From contig BROI01000016.1 of NCBI GenBank assembly GCA_027923505.1, positions 248,001 to 312,000 on the forward strand: 64,000 bases of DNA, written 5' to 3'. The notes under the pieces are model-generated. The model saw nothing but the letters and a program-made list of their open reading frames with translations. It was not told where the DNA came from and ran no database searches. Origin of the DNA: Mayamaea pseudoterrestris (lineage: Eukaryota > Bacillariophyta > Bacillariophyceae > Sellaphorales > Sellaphoraceae). Both the position numbers and the translations under genes were made by a program. How positions within the stretch are numbered: position 1 is the stretch's first letter; every line of letters begins with the position of its first letter. This document shows positions 12,789 to 24,472 of the stretch, one piece after another.

Positions 12789-12945
12789 CGTCGTTTCGTC
12801 GTTTCATCGTTTCAAACCCCCTCGAAACAACAAGTAACCCGGAAACCCTCCGTTTGAAACGACGAAACGACGGGGGTGCCGTCGTTTCATCGTTTCGTCG
12901 TTGTTTCAACGTTGTTTCATCAAATACACCACCATGGAGGCTGAT
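12789..12945. repeat. CGTTTC-rich inverted repeat cluster
   Basis: An 18-bp arm, CGTCGTTTCGTCGTTTCA, at 12789-12806 is matched by its exact inverse complement at 12855-12872. Further CGTTTC units continue to about 12940. A 17-bp inverse copy recurs at 13984-14000, so the arms could also be read as the ends of a 1.2-kb unit. No transposase frame lies between them. Confidence 0.75.
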
Positions 12946-14020
12946 CCCGCGGACCAAACTTACCAGAAACAACTAATAACGATATAGATGATATATTTGG
13001 AGCTTATTGCGCGTTTGAATGCTCTATAAAGCCTTGACAAGCGAGTGATGCGTCTTGACACTTCTTGCCGCAATGCAAGGCGACTGACAAGGCCTCCAAG
13101 GCAAGCCATGTTTCTGCAGGCAGGTTCCATCCAGCGCTCATGCAACTGCTTTATTGGCCTCCGTACGTATCATACTAGCACTAAAGTAAGTGCAAAGACA
13201 AGCACACGTTGATCCCTTTTGCGTGTTGCTCCAGTGAGGTTGGCACGGAACGGTCGGCATGGCACGGTCACGGTCTTTACGCTCACATGCCATCAAATAT
13301 CCTCCGTTTCGAGCAGGGCAGAAGCAAGTCAAGGGTCGTATTAATCAAGCGTGATTCTTGCCTCTGACGAGAACCAGCAAGACTAGTCACATTCTTGTCC
13401 ATTCATCCATCATGCATTCCTTCGCTTTGAAGTCAACTCACTGCACAAAAAGCAAGAGGCATTCCCAGCTCATGTTTCTTCTCTGCTGGATAGCGCTATT
13501 GCGAAATTGCTCAAACTAGTGGATGAAAGGGTCTCAAGTGCTTAAGTGTTGGCGACAAGGAAATGCTCGCTTTGCCGACATCAAGCTTGCGGGTTTTTTA
13601 AATGAATTTACGAGTAATTAAACAAGCTTTTTCAATATATATCAGTTAAGTTAATGTAATTTACTCCTGCTGATGTAACATCCAATGTCATATGGCAAGT
13701 AACAACAACGAAACCCCAACAAAACGCGTTCGTCTAGCATCAACTTGTATGGTGTCCGCCACGGGAACAAGAAAGAATGAAGCCGTCGCACTTTCGCTAT
13801 GCAATCCCAAGCACTATAGAGAAGCCACCTGGTGCAATGAAATGATGATAGCTCTATCAAGAAGCAAGATATGCACTGGTGGGCGGGACCATTACATGTC
13901 ACTTTTGATCGTGCGTTTTCAGTCCCAGGACTTGAAAAGGGTTAAGTGATGCTGACGTGTAATGACGTTTTGTGTTGAACCAATGAAACGACGAAACGAC
14001 CGCTAAACTCACTTGCTCGC
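12946..14020. other. Gene-free stretch between CGTTTC arms and the second LTR element
   Basis: AT-richer sequence with only short scattered frames. The largest is a plus-strand frame at 13692-13949 (85 codons), which has no recognisable motif. The inverse CGTTTC arm sits at 13984-14000, 20 bp before the LTR that starts at 14021. Confidence 0.4.
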
Positions 14021-14265
14021 TGATATCCACGTTCCCGCTTCTTATTCAACTGGGAGTAATCCTAGATATATAGCTGTAGGCTTTATAGGCTTATTGTTTG
14101 GTATAAAATATAAGGTCTAAGGCATGCTTTTAGTTTAAAGGTACAAAGAAAGATGAGCGAATCGTGATCGCGAGTGAGGTCCAGCCAGTGGTGCCTGTTG
14201 ACTGACGCGGCAAAGCCCATAACCGAATCACAGGAAATTAGTGTGCTCCCAGACATGTTCCAACA
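14021..14265 (-). repeat. LTR (element 3' side) of the old Ty1/copia element
   Basis: About 245 bp, beginning TGATATCCACGTTCCCG and ending TGTTCCAACA on the plus strand. It matches 21216-21480 over its whole length, with scattered differences and short indels. Confidence 0.85.
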
Positions 14266-17200
14266 CCTGGCGATCATGAAGCCAAGAAAAGGGAGGTTCG
14301 GAATAGATCCGTGTTGACGAACGAGATAACGAGGAAGGGTCCCGTGAGTCACGGAGCTTACTTGAGGACTGGACGGTCGGGTGGTGTGGAAGGACCCATC
14401 CGAAAGTGTTTTGTGAGTTGATCGGCTGGATTGATAACGCCGATAAGCGCATCACAACGGGGGGCGCGTCATTCCGATTGCGTAAGTACTGAACATCGAT
14501 ATGCCGAGAGCGAACGGTAGGACAATTCGTTATTGACATGGCGATTCGGGTTTGATTATCCTCATAGAGCAGAGAAAGGTAGCAGGGCGGGAAACCAAGA
14601 TCCTAGAACGGAGCGTAAGTACTTGGCGGTTTTGGCAGCGTGAACGGCAGCGATAAAACTCCGGGCTTCTGTGGAAGACGTTGCAACAGTAGCTTGGAGT
14701 TTGGACTTGTAGGCAATAGGCCGGCAGAAGCTGAACCAGTAACCAGTAACCGAGGGGGGTGGTGAACTCGGTCGCATGGGCAGCGCCGACAAAACGACTA
14801 GTTCGAGGAGCCTCGCAGGAAACGCGGGGCAACAGGACGAAACGGGATCGGAGGTGGGAACAGTTGTGCCACAGCAGGAAGGATTTTGCGGGAGGTGCAG
14901 GCCGCCAGTACATGATTCCCCAAGTTGGTGCCACGAGATAGCGGCAGACGTTCTTCAATGCCGTAAAGTGTTCATCAGGATGACGGGTGAAATGTGAGGG
15001 AAGGTAACAGCGTATCCAATGTCAGGACGGATATGACGTAGGCGTAGGGTAAGTCGCTAAGCCAACTGGGGTAGGCAAATTTCCGGTGTCCTCAATGAGC
15101 TTCGTGGGTCTTTGTGGACTGTCAACTTGTCTAATTTGGCGGCAACGCCCGTGTTAACGTACTGTCATAGTGCTGGACGAGGGTTCGACCAACCACACGT
15201 GGAATATCCTATCCAGGTAGGACTCCCAATGGAGTTTAATAGTCATCGGTTTGCATCACGTCCACACCGCTATAGCGGGTGACAATGCCGCATCTAGGAA
15301 TTTCGTCGCTAATCCTCTTGCGGAGACGAATTCGCTGATGGGTAATCAGGATATCAGCGGTCTCGGAATGCTCTGATGCAACAGCAAAATCAACCATTGG
15401 CGGCATATAATCACATCTTCGCCGTTGGTAGTACTTCGGAAGATTGCGCCAGGGTCGTCGATTTCCAGCCGAAGTTTCCTAAGGATACCGACAATCATTC
15501 GTTCTATAGGCGACCAGCCTCAGGGTGGTTTGGAAAGCTGAGCAAGGGAACCACTGAGTCGATCAATATTCGCCCAGCAATGTTAAACCAGGGAGCGACA
15601 TGCGGTCGTTTATGCGCAAGTAGCATTGTTCAGGGCGGGAGGATGTGGTGTCCGCTATTACACATGCGGCTGCAAGGGCAAAAGAAGAGGCGCGGATGGT
15701 CATTCAAAGGATGGTACGCTTCGCAAATTGACGACAGCATGGGGCAGAGCGCTTTGATGCGATGATGAACGCGTGGGGCCGTTCCTTCACATAAAGGAAA
15801 ACCACGGTTGGCTTCCCGCCTAGGCATCGGAGTGCCATCGAGGCCGAGGGTGCTGTCTTTGTAGTTGATTTAACTGCTTGTCTGAGCCGCATCCCATTCA
15901 GACCAGTTGGACAATCGTCGCGGGCTGGAGTTCAGGTTAGTGTCGCCGTACGCGGTGGAGTGGTAGATTGAGAAGTGGGGGAGGAGGGTTATTTTGAAGT
16001 GCGTAGCGAGTAGATTACTGTGAAGCTCACATGGGAGGCGGGGTCGGGGGTTGATATGCTGAGGTGTCCCTCCCCTCAACAGAATAAGAGGGATGGGGCG
16101 AATGTCCGCGAGGCGGAGATGGAGAGGCGCTGCTCACAAAGAGAATGATCGTAGACGCAAAGGGGGAGGTCGAGAGTTACTTCGAATGAGAGCGTGTGCA
16201 AGGCAGAATTGAGGGATGTCGCTGCAGTATACACAGGGAGTGCCGCTGATGGCAGCAACGTAGAGCCAACAAATTTCTTGTGAAAAGCAGGAAAGCTACG
16301 AAAGTGGGCGTAGGCAGCGAGTGAAACTCGACACGAGGGGCCGACAAAGTACTCAAGTCACACGAAGGGTGAAACGTGTGGCATTATGGGTATGTAGAAC
16401 ATTGGGGAGAAACGTCAGGTAAGGGATTGCTCTAAGTCGAAGTAGAGGGTGATTATCTGCCTGATCCCCGGTGTCATCGGGATTGTACGAGACGGCGCAT
16501 TGGGAGGTTTAATGAAACGGCAAAATCATTGAAAGACTCGGCCAAACGACATGCTGGTAAGTCTTGGATTTGCCCATTGGCAAGGTCCAGGTATAGGCAT
16601 TCTGTTGTCCGTGTATCCCAGGAAAACACCAGTCTTCGCTGAGGGTTTTGGCGGAACGGCCATGACTAGAGGGCATACAGACGGCAGCCAAACGTCTTGA
16701 AATTGAGACATGTCGGGTTGATGACGACGCGACAGTTCGAACGGGTTGTGGTCATCCCCACGTTAGTGGATTGAAGACGGGAGGAAATGAGTAGAGCATA
16801 GGGCCAGTACTTTGGTTCTGCCTGGCACCTATCAAGGAAGAGCGGACGCGGGGCGATCGCGCGATGAGGACGCTCAACCGGGGTTGGTGCGAGAGTCGGG
16901 AGTCTCAAGAGGAGCCAAAGTGAGAGGGCGCAGTGGGCGAAGTCGCCGCCGCGGTCGAAGAAGACGACGAATCACAGGATGTGAGCAGAGGAATTCAGAA
17001 AGATACGCCAAGGAGGCGTTAGTGAAAAGACGAGAAAAAAGAGCTTCAGAGAAATGGTCTTCCACCAGGCAGTAGCACGTTTCACCGTTGACGCCAGTAA
17101 GATCGCGAACGCGCCAGAGTTAGTGGACTTTTTGTACCATGAAATGAAATCGACCGAGAGCCCTTGAAATGGGACTGTAGCGTCATGAATCACTATGACT

Positions 17201-20200
17201 GCAAGTAACAGTGAGCTACTATGTAGCAGGACAGCTATCACTGAAGTGAGACTGGATGCAAGGCACAATAGTTACAAACAGATATAGGGAGAGCTGCAGA
17301 GTTAGTTAAGGTGGTCAAGTGATAATGGTAATGATCGCTGCACAAGAGGTAATCATGTGGTGCAATAAACAATGTAGCAGCTTTGCACCTGGGCACACTG
17401 CCCAGCTTGGCAGCAGATAAATAGTCTCAGTGGAGCTAAAAGTTGGATACTTGACTGCGTCCAGTAAAGCAACAAAGTGCAATGCACAAAAATGGAGGGT
17501 AAACAAAGCAATAAAGTTAGTAAAAAGTGTAAAAGCAGGTGTAAACGCAGGAACACAGGTCAAGAAAGGTTTAATAAGCGCTGTGGCAGATTGAAATCTT
17601 ACAAACACTCCATACGAGGTTGAAGCTGCCCATAACAGGTAATACTAATGTGCAATTTAAGGATTCTTAATATAGGAGAAGATGTCATACCTGAGTACGC
17701 GACGCAGCGCTACGCAGGTAGATAATAGCTACAGAGCGCGAGTGAACCGCACCGCGTCCGCAGGCGAATGAGTAGTGATGGACCAGGATGGGCCGCGTCA
17801 GGAATGTTTTCCGTTCCGAGGCAAGGAGAATTGGACGAAGGTAGACAACATCATCAGGGGCAAAGGGAAACGATGAAGCGGGGAATATCCCGTGTAGCTT
17901 GTTGTAAATGCACGTCCAGGCCAATTGTTGTCGTGAGGATCTCCATCTCGCATATCACTTGCTTGATCCGGGTATCGAGTCGATCGGAGTGCGCGCTCGC
18001 AGCCGCGAATTGGGGCTGAGAGGAGGTGTAGTGCGTAGGGTATTTCCGACGAAAAAAGGGACGGCAGGATATCAAGAAGGTCGGAAAGGGAATCTGGGAA
18101 GGAGGTCAATGAGAAGGTGTGGGCCCTCGAAGGAGGGAGGAAGAAGAAAGGTGGAGGCGCACAAAAGGAGGGACGGGTGTGTGAAGGGTAGAGGATGGGA
18201 CAAAACCCTTCGAGGGAGACCGGACAGACGAGAGGAACAATTCGCCCGATTTTGAAACGGGGTAATATCAAAACCGTCACATTGAGAGAGTGCGGGCTAC
18301 CGAAAATGAGGGGGCGGAAGGTAGGGGCGGGTGAGGCCAAAGGAGAGCATCCAATTGGGGTTAAGGTAGAGATAGACCCGGGAGAGCAGTCGCGTGCAAA
18401 GGGCACAACAAGAGGGCAGTTGGCGGAGGAGGAGATCCTCAAGGCACCAGCGCAAGGAGAAAGTTGGTCGCGACAAGAGGTGAACAGTACACCAAAGGAG
18501 GGAAGAGGAGAGTGTGTCCGAGGAATCGGAGTGGTCGGTAAAGCGAACTTGATGAGCGTTGTAGAGAGTCGCTGGGGGAGGACTGGGAGGGAGCACAGGG
18601 TTAACAGAGGCCCGAGGAGTCGCAAACAGAGGCCGTAGTGTGAGATCACCGAGAATATATGGTGTTGGTGAGGGCGGCAGATTGAAACTGATGGAAGGCA
18701 AGGTCCAGGCGAAGGGGAGGCAGGAGGAGGTGCAAACGAGTGTGATGGTAGAACGAGGAGATCGCGAAAACGCCAAAACGCGATCGGAGAGAATGGTAAG
18801 TCCAAGAAGCTTTTGTTGGCGTAGCTATCCATGCGCAGAGATAGGCAATTGACAGATTGGGCAGCCACAGAGGCGTCAGGAGCTCGGGACGTTCGCGCAG
18901 GCGACTGTTGGCTTCGACCCCGAGAAGATACAGAGCATGGTAGCCATTGGTAGCCGTTTCAACACAACTGCGAAGGCGGACCGGAGTCTTCTCGCTGTTC
19001 AGCCCAGTTTTGGGGTTCTTGAGATACATCAGAAGATGCGTCTGCCAAATGGTCTCGGTGTAACCATGTTGGTGAATATTCAAGTACTTGCCCCAGGCAC
19101 CAAGGTCGTCGTCAACAATCATGGTATGAAGCGGAGGAATGAAGAATCCATGAGCTTGCCCGAAAAGGGCAAGGTGATTATACCAGAGGATTAGTGACGC
19201 TTCGACAGAGGCAGGTGTGGCGGGCGTAGGCGGCGGGACGTAAACAGGCATGGAGCTGTTCTTTGCAAACTTGGCGAGCATCTCAGCCGTGGCCAGGCGA
19301 CTGTGATCGGTAAGAGCAGCCGGCATGCGACGATCCATGAGAGGAATATGATAAGGATCGGGTAGATGGGAATCGGGTCCTTGGACGAGAGGCGGAGCAG
19401 AAAGCGAGCCAGTGCGGGAAACGCTGCGTCTCTTCGTCGAGGGTAAGATCCTCTGGGGACGGATACTGATGTATTCCCCAACCAGAGATACATGGCGCTG
19501 CGGAGGATTGCGCTGACGCTCCTCGAGTACTTCTTCACGGGCGTAGGAGCGATGGACGTTGTCGGTACCGGCATTCGTGAGCGGGTCCCATAGGATCTGT
19601 CGCCCAGACGGGCGGGTGATTCGTAGCGCTGGGTGTGCAACACCGAGTTTGCCGGTTGCGCGCCAAGAAGGAACCTGGTTCCTCAGTTGGAGAAGATCGC
19701 GACGCGAGGACTGATAGAACGGAGAGGCAGAGGTGGCCACTTGCAGTGCTTTAAGGATGTCGCCGGACGGAAAGAGAAACTGAACACACGATCCCCGTCT
19801 TGACGCGCGCGAGGGTACTGCACTGCGAAAGCTTCTTGAGAAGCAGCGAGTAGCATTGAAGACTCCGTACTTGTTCTTGGTCGCACTGTCAGCGAACGCC
19901 AACGGCAGCGCTTTGACGAGGCAAGCGTGTCGAAAAATCGACAGAAGGCGATTCGCTCTGCCACGATGTCGAGAGGCCGATCAAAGCGACCAGCTGGTTG
20001 CGGATGCTGGAGATGGTTGGTGCGCCAGTCGCGGCGGAACTGCCCGATGCATCAAGTAAATCGTCTAGCCCGATTGTTTCGAGGTGAGCGTCGAGCGACT
20101 AGATCGATGGCTGTATCGAAAAGGCGAAACCCAATCTCAGTGTTGGTCAGGTCAAAAACGTCTGATCGCTCGCTACTTCCGGCGTCGCTGTCGGTGCAAC

Positions 20201-21215
20201 CGTCGTCGCCAGGTTCGAGGGCAGAGTAGGTGCGGTCCGCACCATCGGAAGCAGTACCGGCGGCGGCCTTGTTGAGAGCAAGCTGCTCGGCCATGGCTTG
20301 ATCGTCTAGGACGGCTTGTGCGGCGGCGGAGAGCTTCTTGGATCGTCTCTTGATCGCTTTCTTCGATGCCTTCGATATGATAGTGCCAGGAGTAGGAGTG
20401 ATAGCTGCTGGAATGATCGCTGTCGTGGTGGGTGTTGCTGCTGCGGCAGGACTCGGACCAGCGGCTGGCTGAGGCGGCGCGGGTTTAGGAGTGGCGTCCG
20501 CGGCCGCCGGCGGTTTCTTCGCCGTCTTGTTGCGTCCTGCTACTTGAATGAAGGCTTCATCCGAGTCAGCAAGGATAAAGGCTCGTATCGTCTCGAGCGT
20601 CTTCCCAATCTCGGCAGCCGCTGCCTTGGCGGATTCCTCGAAGCTCACGGCAGCCGCATACTCCGCGGCTTTGCCGGCGAGGCGAGCCTGGAACGGATCA
20701 AATGTTTCAGCGAGCTTCGCGCGCATGGTCGCATCCGTTTGAGATCCATGAACTGTTGGTACGAAGCTGCTCTCTCGTGCAGGGCATCTAGTTCGGCCTT
20801 GATGGACGCTGTCGTTGCGATGGCGACCTCAGCTTTCTCCTCCGCTTCTCCTACTTGCGCTAGGAGGGCTAAGTACTTCGGATCATCCGGCGCACTCATG
20901 GTAATGTTGGACACAGTGGTGTTGTAATTTGGGCTCGGTAACCTGTTAGAACAAGCTTGCACAGCTGTGAGCTTGGTCGGGTTGTCGCAGCGGAATGACT
21001 ATCACTGACGCTACTCAATGAATCCGTTTGCGGGTGCCGTTCGGATCAAAGGAGGACTGGCCTGCTACAATGACTCTACTTGACGGTTGATAGGCTGTAT
21101 TCCTTGCAGACCAACCGTTTCCAGTCAGCTTGTCCGTCTCCGGCCAATTATGCGGCAATTGCAACAGTCTGGTTCGTGGCCGATGGATCGGTAGGGCCAC
21201 TGGGTACTTGCCTGT

Positions 21216-21480
21216 TGATATCCACGTTCCCGCTTCTTATTCAACTGGGAGTAATCCTAGATATATAGCTGTAGGCTTTATAGGCTTATTGTTTGGTATA
21301 ACAATAGGTCTATGGCATGCTTTTAGTTTAAAGGGTACAAAGAAAGATGAGCGAATCGGTGATCGGGTGCATCGGTCCCGAGGTCCAGCCAGTGGTGCCC
21401 GTTGACTGACGCGGCAAAGCCCTCATAACCGAATCACCAAAGGGTAGCTAAATTAGTGTGCTCCCAGACATGTTCCAACA
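21216..21480 (-). repeat. LTR (element 5' side) of the old Ty1/copia element
   Basis: About 265 bp, the counterpart of 14021-14265. The first ~80 bp are nearly identical between the two copies, and divergence increases toward the other end. The difference in length comes from several short indels. Confidence 0.85.
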
Positions 21481-22043
21481 GTGGTACATTTGGGTTGTAC
21501 AGGCCCTGGCATTAGCTAGATACATACTATTATACATCTGCTACTGTTTTGTTATATGGCTCAATGCACTTGTAATTCTCAGCCACCAGTAGTCCGTCGT
21601 TCCGCCTCGTAAGGACTGTAGCCAATGTCTCCATGTATTGCGACCCAGTAGCTAAACATGACTGTATTTAGTCGGCGACTGCGCTTTTCAAATTAAGTCA
21701 TGCTGCGACAACGGCGACGCTCCATCCATTGCGCGCCGCGGCACCATGACGAAACACGCCGCGTTCGCGACGTACCATTCAATCAATCAATCAATCAATC
21801 AAAAAGAGTATCAAAAGCCTCTCCATTGCATTAGCAAAAATACAAGAATAGAGCAATTACAGAAATCGTATTGATAACGAGCGCGCTCTATAGATAACAG
21901 CAGACAGGCAGTCGTTCCATTCGAATCGTTCCATTCAATTTCTTGCTGCAACAAACGCGAGACGAAGCATCAGCAAAGAGACAAACTATATACCGATAGT
22001 CAGTCCGAGACATTATTTTTAGCGTCTGCGTAATTTTGAAAGC
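21481..22043. other. Intergenic; upstream region of the RGG-protein gene
   Basis: No coding sequence is evident. A (TCAA)n microsatellite of about six units lies at 21779-21802. The last 150 bp should hold the promoter and leader of the gene that starts at 22044. No clear TATA box stands out. Confidence 0.5.
21779..21802. repeat. (TCAA)6 microsatellite
   Basis: About six tandem TCAA tetranucleotides in the intergenic sequence before the RGG-protein gene. Confidence 0.95.
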
Positions 22044-23717
22044 ATGCAAAACCGACGGTGGGGCGACGACGAGTCCGACTCGGACGACGATGACGACGTG
22101 GTGAGGATTGCGGCCAACGCCTTGGAGCAGGTTGCAATAGACAATGGCGCTGACGACGAGGATGAAGACGACATAATTTTTGACACGAGAGGAAAGTCGC
22201 AGCAGCAGCAGCAGCAGCAGCGTCCGTCTTGGAACCATCGCAACGATTCAGGAGGCGGTTCGCAGCGAAACTACGATCAAGGAGGCGGCGGCGGACGAGG
22301 TTCACGACAAAATACTCGCAACGATCAAGGAAGAGGCGGCCGCAATGATAATTTTGGACGAGGCGGCGGTGGTCGCAGCAGTCAGAATGCGGATCATCAT
22401 GGCCGCGGCGGCCGAGGAGCAGCCGCACGAGGAGGTTTGCATAACAGCAATAGCGAGCCGCACTGGAAGCAGCTCGCTAAGGATCAGTCGACTCTACTAA
22501 AATCAAATACTACTGCAACTGCCGCATCGAAAGCAACGATTGACGGCTCCGCTTGGATGGCCAGTCGCCGCGCCAAGCAGCAGGAGCATTTGCAGGCGCA
22601 GCAAGAGTATAAAGCCCAACAGGAACAGTTGCACCAGCAGGAACTCGTAAACAAGCGCAAGTCGCAAACGGCGGCGCTCAAGGAAGCGGCGCTTCGCATC
22701 AAGGAGGAGCGACGAAAAGAGGAGGAGGAATTGAAGAAGAAGCAAGTGGTGGCGGCGGCGACAACCAACAAGAGTTCTCTGCAGAGTCAAGCGAGTGCGA
22801 CGCGCAACGACTTGTCTGTTGGCAAGGGCAAGGATCGTGCATTGTCGTCAAAGACAGGCATCGCGGTCGCTAAGCCATCAAAACCTGCAGCGCCAACCAA
22901 GATTTTGCAGCATGCGGATGGATCCGTCGTTCTTTCGCGCAAGTCCATGGAGCCGCCAGCAAAGAATGTCGCTTCTGCTGCTGCCAGTGATGTCAAGACG
23001 ACGACGAGTGACGCCACTGCAGCAGTAACACCTTCCACCAACGAGTCCACGACGAAATTGTCAGCCACATCGGCGCGGCCAGTCTCGTCATTGGCAGCAG
23101 CGGCAGCTGCATTGGAGCAGCGATCGTCATTCTCTGGTCGAGGACGGTATAACGGTAGTGGCAGGGACGGACGTGGTGGACGCGACTTTTCTGGCCGAGG
23201 TCAGAATGTTGCAGCAGCACTGTCAACGCCGGATGGTGGCGACGAGCAAAGCGCGACGAGTCACTCCAGTCGCACCTCGAGTCATACGTACAGTAAATGG
23301 GAACGGGTACCAATGAATCGAGGTGGCGGCGGTGATGATGCTGCTGGGCGAGGGAAACGAGGTGGACGCTCTGCAGGTCGTGGGCGTGGTCGTCATGATG
23401 TTGCGAGTGTCGCGCCGCCCAATGAGTCTACATCAAGGGTTGATGATGCAACGCCACCTCGCAACGAGTCCGAGCCTGATCTCACTGTGGAAGCTGCATC
23501 TGGCAGCTTCGGCTTTGGTACGGCGATAATAGACGTTCGCAAAGACTACTCTTTCGGGGGACGGGGGCGTGGCAGAGGACGAAGCGCTCGAAACCGAGGC
23601 GGACGGCATGGTGCCAAGAGTGACGAGTCTAGCAAGCAGCAGCAAACTTCGTCACCCAGCAATCCCAAGGCACATTCGACTCACGTGTTGATTGAAACGA
23701 ACGAGAACGGAGCGTGA
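22044..23717 (+). CDS. RGG/RG-rich low-complexity protein, probably RNA-binding
   Basis: An intronless 557-aa frame. The N-terminus is strongly acidic (DESDSDDDDD, DDEDEDD). A short polyQ run near residue 53 follows, then a first RGG box at about 70-135. A Lys/Glu/Gln-rich helical stretch, probably coiled coil, lies at about 185-240. A Ser/Thr/Ala-rich linker leads to further RGG/RGRG clusters at about 365-385, 425-455 and 495-525. RGG boxes bind RNA and are substrates of arginine methyltransferases, so a role in RNA metabolism or granules is a reasonable inference. No RRM, KH or helicase domain is present. I cannot name an orthologue. The frame's length, biased composition and proper ATG support it as a real gene. 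Confidence 0.75.
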   Translation: MQNRRWGDDESDSDDDDDVVRIAANALEQVAIDNGADDEDEDDIIFDTRGKSQQQQQQQRPSWNHRNDSGGGSQRNYDQGGGGGRGSRQNTRNDQGRGGRNDNFGRGGGGRSSQNADHHGRGGRGAAARGGLHNSNSEPHWKQLAKDQSTLLKSNTTATAASKATIDGSAWMASRRAKQQEHLQAQQEYKAQQEQLHQQELVNKRKSQTAALKEAALRIKEERRKEEEELKKKQVVAAATTNKSSLQSQASATRNDLSVGKGKDRALSSKTGIAVAKPSKPAAPTKILQHADGSVVLSRKSMEPPAKNVASAAASDVKTTTSDATAAVTPSTNESTTKLSATSARPVSSLAAAAAALEQRSSFSGRGRYNGSGRDGRGGRDFSGRGQNVAAALSTPDGGDEQSATSHSSRTSSHTYSKWERVPMNRGGGGDDAAGRGKRGGRSAGRGRGRHDVASVAPPNESTSRVDDATPPRNESEPDLTVEAASGSFGFGTAIIDVRKDYSFGGRGRGRGRSARNRGGRHGAKSDESSKQQQTSSPSNPKAHSTHVLIETNENGA

Positions 23718-24472
23718 TTTTGGCGAATGCGAGACTGACGGCGCGCGATTCTGACGAATGCGAAAAACGTTGCGAAATATGTGAATTGCTTTATTTCAAG
23801 TAGCATGTACTCTATGTGTTGATGTAAGCTTTGCTTAGTTACAGTGTCTTTAAGTAGTATCGTTATCAGCGAGCGCTGTCGCAAAACAATCGTCGATTTA
23901 GTTGCTTCGATGATTGCTCCGTCACAAGTCGAAAGCGTCGTGCCAATGGTGAATACTCTTCTTTGCTTGCAGTAGTAAGCGGCGGCGGCGCATGTGCAAA
24001 GGAGATGCGGCCATGGTGTGAGAGATGGATGATCTTTGTTCGGAACGGTGAGACGAAGAAGGAAAAAATGTCGCAGCGTTTCTGACGAGTTTCGCACGCA
24101 CGACTGAAAAGTGTCATTTTCCTGACTGACGTACACATACATGGCGCGGCCGCCGCGCCGAGTCTTGTAGAAACGAGTCGCGAAATGGTTCGACGAAACG
24201 ATGGAGGTGCACATGACCAACACTCGGTGCATTGTATTTCAAATAAAGCAATTGGAGACGAGAGAATAAGGAGTGTGAACAGCACAGAAAGCAAGGAGTA
24301 GAGCAGTAAGAAGCATTACTAGCAGCAGCAGCCTTAACGACAAGCAACGCGAGAAGAGCAGCAGCTGCAGCAGCAGCCTATCATTCAACGGCAGCAGCAG
24401 AAACAAAGGACTTTGAATTGGTCTCGCAGACTTTGCAGCACCTCCATTGACATCCATACCAGCAGTAACATC
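23718..24472. other. Intergenic region before the PC-esterase gene
   Basis: Minus-strand frames of 142 and 183 codons overlap here in different phases (23866-24294 and 23681-24232). Their composition looks random and they match nothing. From about 24300 the sequence is CAG/CTG-rich and is probably the 5' leader of the gene starting at 24473. Confidence 0.45.

Larger units (their letters stand above)
14021..21480 (-). mobile_element. Old, heavily decayed Ty1/copia LTR retrotransposon fossil, about 7.5 kb
   Basis: A pair of similar direct repeats with TG...CA ends (14021-14265 and 21216-21480) bounds the element, which reads on the minus strand. Recognisable parts from its 5' side are: a gag-like region with a coiled-coil and Ala/Pro-rich start (about 21.0-18.6 kb), integrase-type motifs (ERPHRAI, PKYWPYAL, GVFLGYT near 16.9-16.5 kb), a poorly preserved RT part, and RNase H motifs (STEARSF, AKYLRSVL, SRHIDVQYL near 14.8-14.4 kb). 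These assign it to Ty1/copia. It is badly broken, with many breaks. The LTRs differ by numerous substitutions and indels, so it is much older than the element at 4234-10809. No clear target-site duplication remains. Confidence 0.85.

Noticed and set aside
17798-18868. 356-codon minus-strand Pro/Ser/Leu-rich frame as a host gene
   Set aside because: It lies inside the old Ty1/copia element between its LTRs and has random-looking composition. It is part of the fossil.
23681-24294. Two overlapping minus-strand frames between the RGG and PC-esterase genes
   Set aside because: They overlap each other in different phases and the end of the RGG gene, without any recognisable motif.
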